This document shows, piece after piece, positions 13,384-15,891 of a stretch of DNA of 15,891 nucleotides. Origin of the DNA: JBFWYO01 sp050186335 (GTDB lineage: Bacteria; Pseudomonadota; Alphaproteobacteria; Bin65); the NCBI GenBank assembly GCA_050186335.1, contig JBFWYO010000094.1:1-15891 (forward strand), read 5' to 3'. The notes under the pieces are model-generated. The model was given only the letters and a program-made list of their open reading frames with translations, had not been told where the DNA came from and did not search any database. The translations under genes were made by a program, and so were the position numbers. Position 1 is the first letter of the stretch. Every line of letters starts with the position of its first letter.

Positions 13384-15891
13384 ATGTGACCGTCGGTTTG
13401 GTCGCCGGCGCCATCATCGCCTATCAGATCGGCGTGATGCGCATCTTCTCGATCGGCACCTGGTCGCATTTCGGCTCGCTCGTCGTCTCGATGGCGATGC
13501 TCGGCTTCGGCGTAATGAGCGCCATCATGTGCGTCGGCACCACGCTTTTCGAGCGCCACTGGGACAAGCTGGTGGCCGGCTCGCTGTGGCTGTTCGGGCC
13601 GCTCATGGTGATCGGCAATACGCTGGCCCAGGGCGTCGGCTTCAACCCGATCGAGCTGGTCGCCAATCCGGAGCAGAAGTACAAGCTGTTCCTGCTGTTC
13701 GTCTGTTTCTTCGTGCCGTTCCTGCCCGGCGCGTTGTTCCTCGGCCTGGCCTTCCTCAAGGGGCAGGCCGTGTTCGGCAAGGTCTACTTCGCCGATCTGC
13801 TCGGCTCGGGCCTGTGCGGGCTGGTGTTCCTGGCCTCCATGTACGTGGTGGCGCCGGAATGGATCCTGCTGGTGCCGGTCGCGATGTGGCTGATCGCGTC
13901 GCTGATCTGGTTCGGCGCGGCGCGCAAGTGGATCAGCCTGGGCGCCGTGCTGCTGCTGACCGTCGGCGCCTGGTGGACCACCGCCAACTACACCCAGATC
14001 GAGGTCAACCAGTTCAAGGGCATCAGTTACGCCCGCAAGTTCGAGGATTCCAAGCAGATCTACCGCTACTACAGCCCGTTCGGCGATCTCGAGGTCTATG
14101 CCAGCTCGTACTTCCATTTCGCGCCGGGCCTGTCGGACAACGCCGCGCTGCAACTCAAGAAAATGCCGTCGAACGCCTATCTGGGTCTGTACATCGACGC
14201 CGACGGTCCGATCGGCGTGATCAAGAAGCTGCCCGAGGACGTCAAGGACTATTACCGCTTCCTGCCGATGTCGGCGCCCTATGTGCTGAAGCCGAACGCC
14301 AACGTGTTCGTGGTCCAGTTGGGCGGCGGCATTTCGACCGAAGCGGCGCGCTTCGCCGGCGCCAAGGCGATCACCGTCGCCGAGGGCAATCCGTCGATCC
14401 TGAAGACGCTGCGCGACAACAAGCTGATCACCGACATGACCGGCGCGCCGCTCGCCGATCCGCGCGTGAACATCGTCAATTTCGACGGCCGCCTGTACAT
14501 CCAGGGCATTCGCGACAAGTACGACGTGATCGACCTCAGTCTCGCCGATTCAAGCGGATTGTCGTCGCCGGGCGGCTTCACGATCGTCGAGAAATACAAT
14601 TACTCGCGCGAAACCTATCAGGATTACATGCGCGCGCTGGCGCCGGGCGGCGTGCTGTCGATCACCACCTGGAACAAGGAGGACCCGCCCAAGGCGGTGC
14701 CCAAGCTGCTCGCCACCGTGATCGACGCCGCGCGGCGGTTCCACGACGGCGACGTGCGCAACCGGTTCTTCATTTTCCACACGTATCTGTCGACCGCGAC
14801 CGTGCTCTACAAGCGCGACGGTTTCTCCGAGGCGGAAACCCGCAAGCTGCTGAGCCACGCCGAGGAAATGTCGTTCGAGGTGCTGTACCACGCCGGCATG
14901 AAGATCGAGATCGCCGAGGCCGATGCGATCTTCGCCGGCTACCGCGCGATCTACTTCGATCCGGCGAAAAAGAACGCGGCCAAGCCGGCGGATCAGGCCA
15001 AGCCCGCCGAACCTGGGAAGCCGGGCGATCCGCCGAAGATGGAGGACATGGACGACGAGGAGCCGGCCGGCCCGTCGCTCAAATGGGGCAACATCTATCA
15101 GCTGATGATCGCCGATTATCTGCGCGGCGATTTCGCCTCGGTGCAGCAGAAATACGTCTTCGACACGCGGCCGATGACCAACAACCGGCCGTACTTCGCG
15201 GCATACATAAAGCCCTTCGACATCCCGCACTTCATGGGCCAGCTGGATGCAGTGCAGGACGAGTGGGGCTATCTGCTGATCTGGGCGACGCTGGCGCTGT
15301 CGCTGATCTTCGGCATCGTGCTGCTGATGTTCCCGGTGATTCTCGGCTGGCGGACCATTTTTAGTCGCGTGCCCGGCAAGATCGGCATCTTCACGTATTT
15401 CTTCTGCCTCGGCATGGGGTACATCATCATCGAGGTCGGGCTGATCGCCAAATTCATCGTGGCGCTCGGCAACCCGACGATTTCCGCCTCGGTGCTGATC
15501 ACCGGCATGCTGATGTTCTCCGGCATCGGCAGTCTCGTTTCCGGCAAGTATCTCGACAATTGCCGCAAGATCATGCCGCGCGTGTTCGGCGCGATCTTCG
15601 TGCTGCTCGCACTCGGCGCATTCTTCTTCGATACGATCCTGGGCGCGATCGGCGAGTGGCCGTACATCCTGCGCGTGCTGGCGTGTCTCGGACTGCTGGC
15701 GCCGCCGGCCTTTTTGATGGGCTTCCCGATGGCGACCGGCATGACCTGGCTCTCGCGCCTGGGCAAGGAGCGGTTCTTCATCTGGGCCTGGGGCATCAAC
15801 GGCTGCTTCTCGGTGGTCGGCGCCACGCTGGTGCCGATCGTCGCCGTGCTGTTCGGCCACACCTATGTGATTTTGATCGCCGCCGGGCTCT
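13353..15891 (+). CDS. Fused MFS/spermidine synthase-like membrane protein, C-terminus cut off
   Basis: An open frame runs past the right edge with at least 846 codons. Seven hydrophobic helices (about 8-32, 41-62, 73-93, 109-134, 145-165, 168-187, 191-209) precede a soluble domain (211-635), and at least six more follow (from 638). The soluble part has a SAM/spermidine-synthase-like core: VFVVQLGGGISTEA (318-331), the acidic TVAEGNP (341-347) and YDVIDLSLAD (390-399). A Lys/Pro/Ala-rich linker sits at 538-575. The spermidine-synthase catalytic Asp pattern is not evident, so polyamine synthesis is doubtful. Positive-inside counting puts the soluble domain outside the cytoplasm, and it contains no cysteine. 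The start is uncertain: ATG 13353 lacks a clear ribosome-binding site, and TTG 13326 is the alternative. It follows the exported methyltransferase by 46 nt. Confidence 0.78.
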   Translation, partial: MESQRLSIPFYVTVGLVAGAIIAYQIGVMRIFSIGTWSHFGSLVVSMAMLGFGVMSAIMCVGTTLFERHWDKLVAGSLWLFGPLMVIGNTLAQGVGFNPIELVANPEQKYKLFLLFVCFFVPFLPGALFLGLAFLKGQAVFGKVYFADLLGSGLCGLVFLASMYVVAPEWILLVPVAMWLIASLIWFGAARKWISLGAVLLLTVGAWWTTANYTQIEVNQFKGISYARKFEDSKQIYRYYSPFGDLEVYASSYFHFAPGLSDNAALQLKKMPSNAYLGLYIDADGPIGVIKKLPEDVKDYYRFLPMSAPYVLKPNANVFVVQLGGGISTEAARFAGAKAITVAEGNPSILKTLRDNKLITDMTGAPLADPRVNIVNFDGRLYIQGIRDKYDVIDLSLADSSGLSSPGGFTIVEKYNYSRETYQDYMRALAPGGVLSITTWNKEDPPKAVPKLLATVIDAARRFHDGDVRNRFFIFHTYLSTATVLYKRDGFSEAETRKLLSHAEEMSFEVLYHAGMKIEIAEADAIFAGYRAIYFDPAKKNAAKPADQAKPAEPGKPGDPPKMEDMDDEEPAGPSLKWGNIYQLMIADYLRGDFASVQQKYVFDTRPMTNNRPYFAAYIKPFDIPHFMGQLDAVQDEWGYLLIWATLALSLIFGIVLLMFPVILGWRTIFSRVPGKIGIFTYFFCLGMGYIIIEVGLIAKFIVALGNPTISASVLITGMLMFSGIGSLVSGKYLDNCRKIMPRVFGAIFVLLALGAFFFDTILGAIGEWPYILRVLACLGLLAPPAFLMGFPMATGMTWLSRLGKERFFIWAWGINGCFSVVGATLVPIVAVLFGHTYVILIAAGL

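Noticed and set aside
13529..15364. Long plus-strand open frame overlapping the membrane protein
   Set aside because: It is out of frame with the recognisable helices and SAM-like motifs, and its translation is Arg-rich and featureless. The true frame runs off the window.
13242..15860. Minus-strand open frames at the right end
   Set aside because: They are antisense shadows of the methyltransferase and membrane-protein genes. Low-complexity Glu/Gln/His/Arg composition is the reverse reading of hydrophobic codons.
13353..15891. Genuine spermidine synthase
   Set aside because: The glycine-rich SAM loop and acidic residue are present, but the catalytic Asp region is not recognisable and the domain sits between membrane helices, probably outside the cytoplasm.

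Overview
This window is very GC-rich and densely packed with genes. It most likely comes from an alphaproteobacterium of the Hyphomicrobiales type (Bradyrhizobium/Rhodopseudomonas/Xanthobacteraceae-like). That placement rests on gene content, on GC-rich dispersed palindromes of a kind common in that group, and on codon use. It is an inference; nothing here fixes a species. No rRNA, tRNA, CRISPR array, insertion sequence or integrase was seen.

Left half (1-6910, minus strand): one apparent catabolic operon. In transcription order it holds an FAD-binding subunit and a fused [2Fe-2S]/molybdopterin subunit of a xanthine-dehydrogenase-family hydroxylase, then a pair of inverted palindromic repeats, a 6-hydroxynicotinate-reductase-like iron-sulfur protein, a UPF0280 protein (ApbE superfamily), an 'amino acid synthesis' family protein (PF06684/DUF1185), and the first 50 codons of a Rieske ring-hydroxylating oxygenase. 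The last four are joined by overlaps of 1 and 4 nt and a 24-nt gap, and the first two overlap by 4 nt. A plausible promoter (TTGAAG-16-TAAAAT) with a GTATAC-centred near-palindrome over the expected start site lies ahead of the first gene. The likely job is hydroxylation and then reduction or opening of a nicotinate-like N-heterocycle; the true substrate cannot be read from the sequence.

Middle (6911-8716): a structured palindrome, a MarR-family regulator on the minus strand, and a divergently transcribed EamA/DMT transporter. The regulator is a reasonable candidate controller of the operon.

Right-middle (8777-12106, plus strand): two subunits of a class I CoA-transferase-like enzyme. The beta subunit appears to lack the catalytic glutamate of true transferases. 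It is followed after 1 nt by a GT-B glycosyltransferase with an extra C-terminal beta-rich domain.

Right end (12278-15891, plus strand): a protein-L-isoaspartate methyltransferase homologue with a signal peptide, then a large membrane protein of the 'fused MFS/spermidine synthase' type, cut by the window edge. Topology reasoning puts the SAM-fold domain of the second protein on the same (periplasmic) side as the first. A perfect 13-bp terminator hairpin with a T-run sits between them and appears to overlap the first codons of the second gene.

The most interesting points are: UPF0280 as a candidate flavin-attaching enzyme for the neighbouring reductase; the mixed reductive/oxidative heterocycle cluster; the putative periplasmic pair of methyltransferase-fold proteins; and the terminator that doubles as coding sequence.
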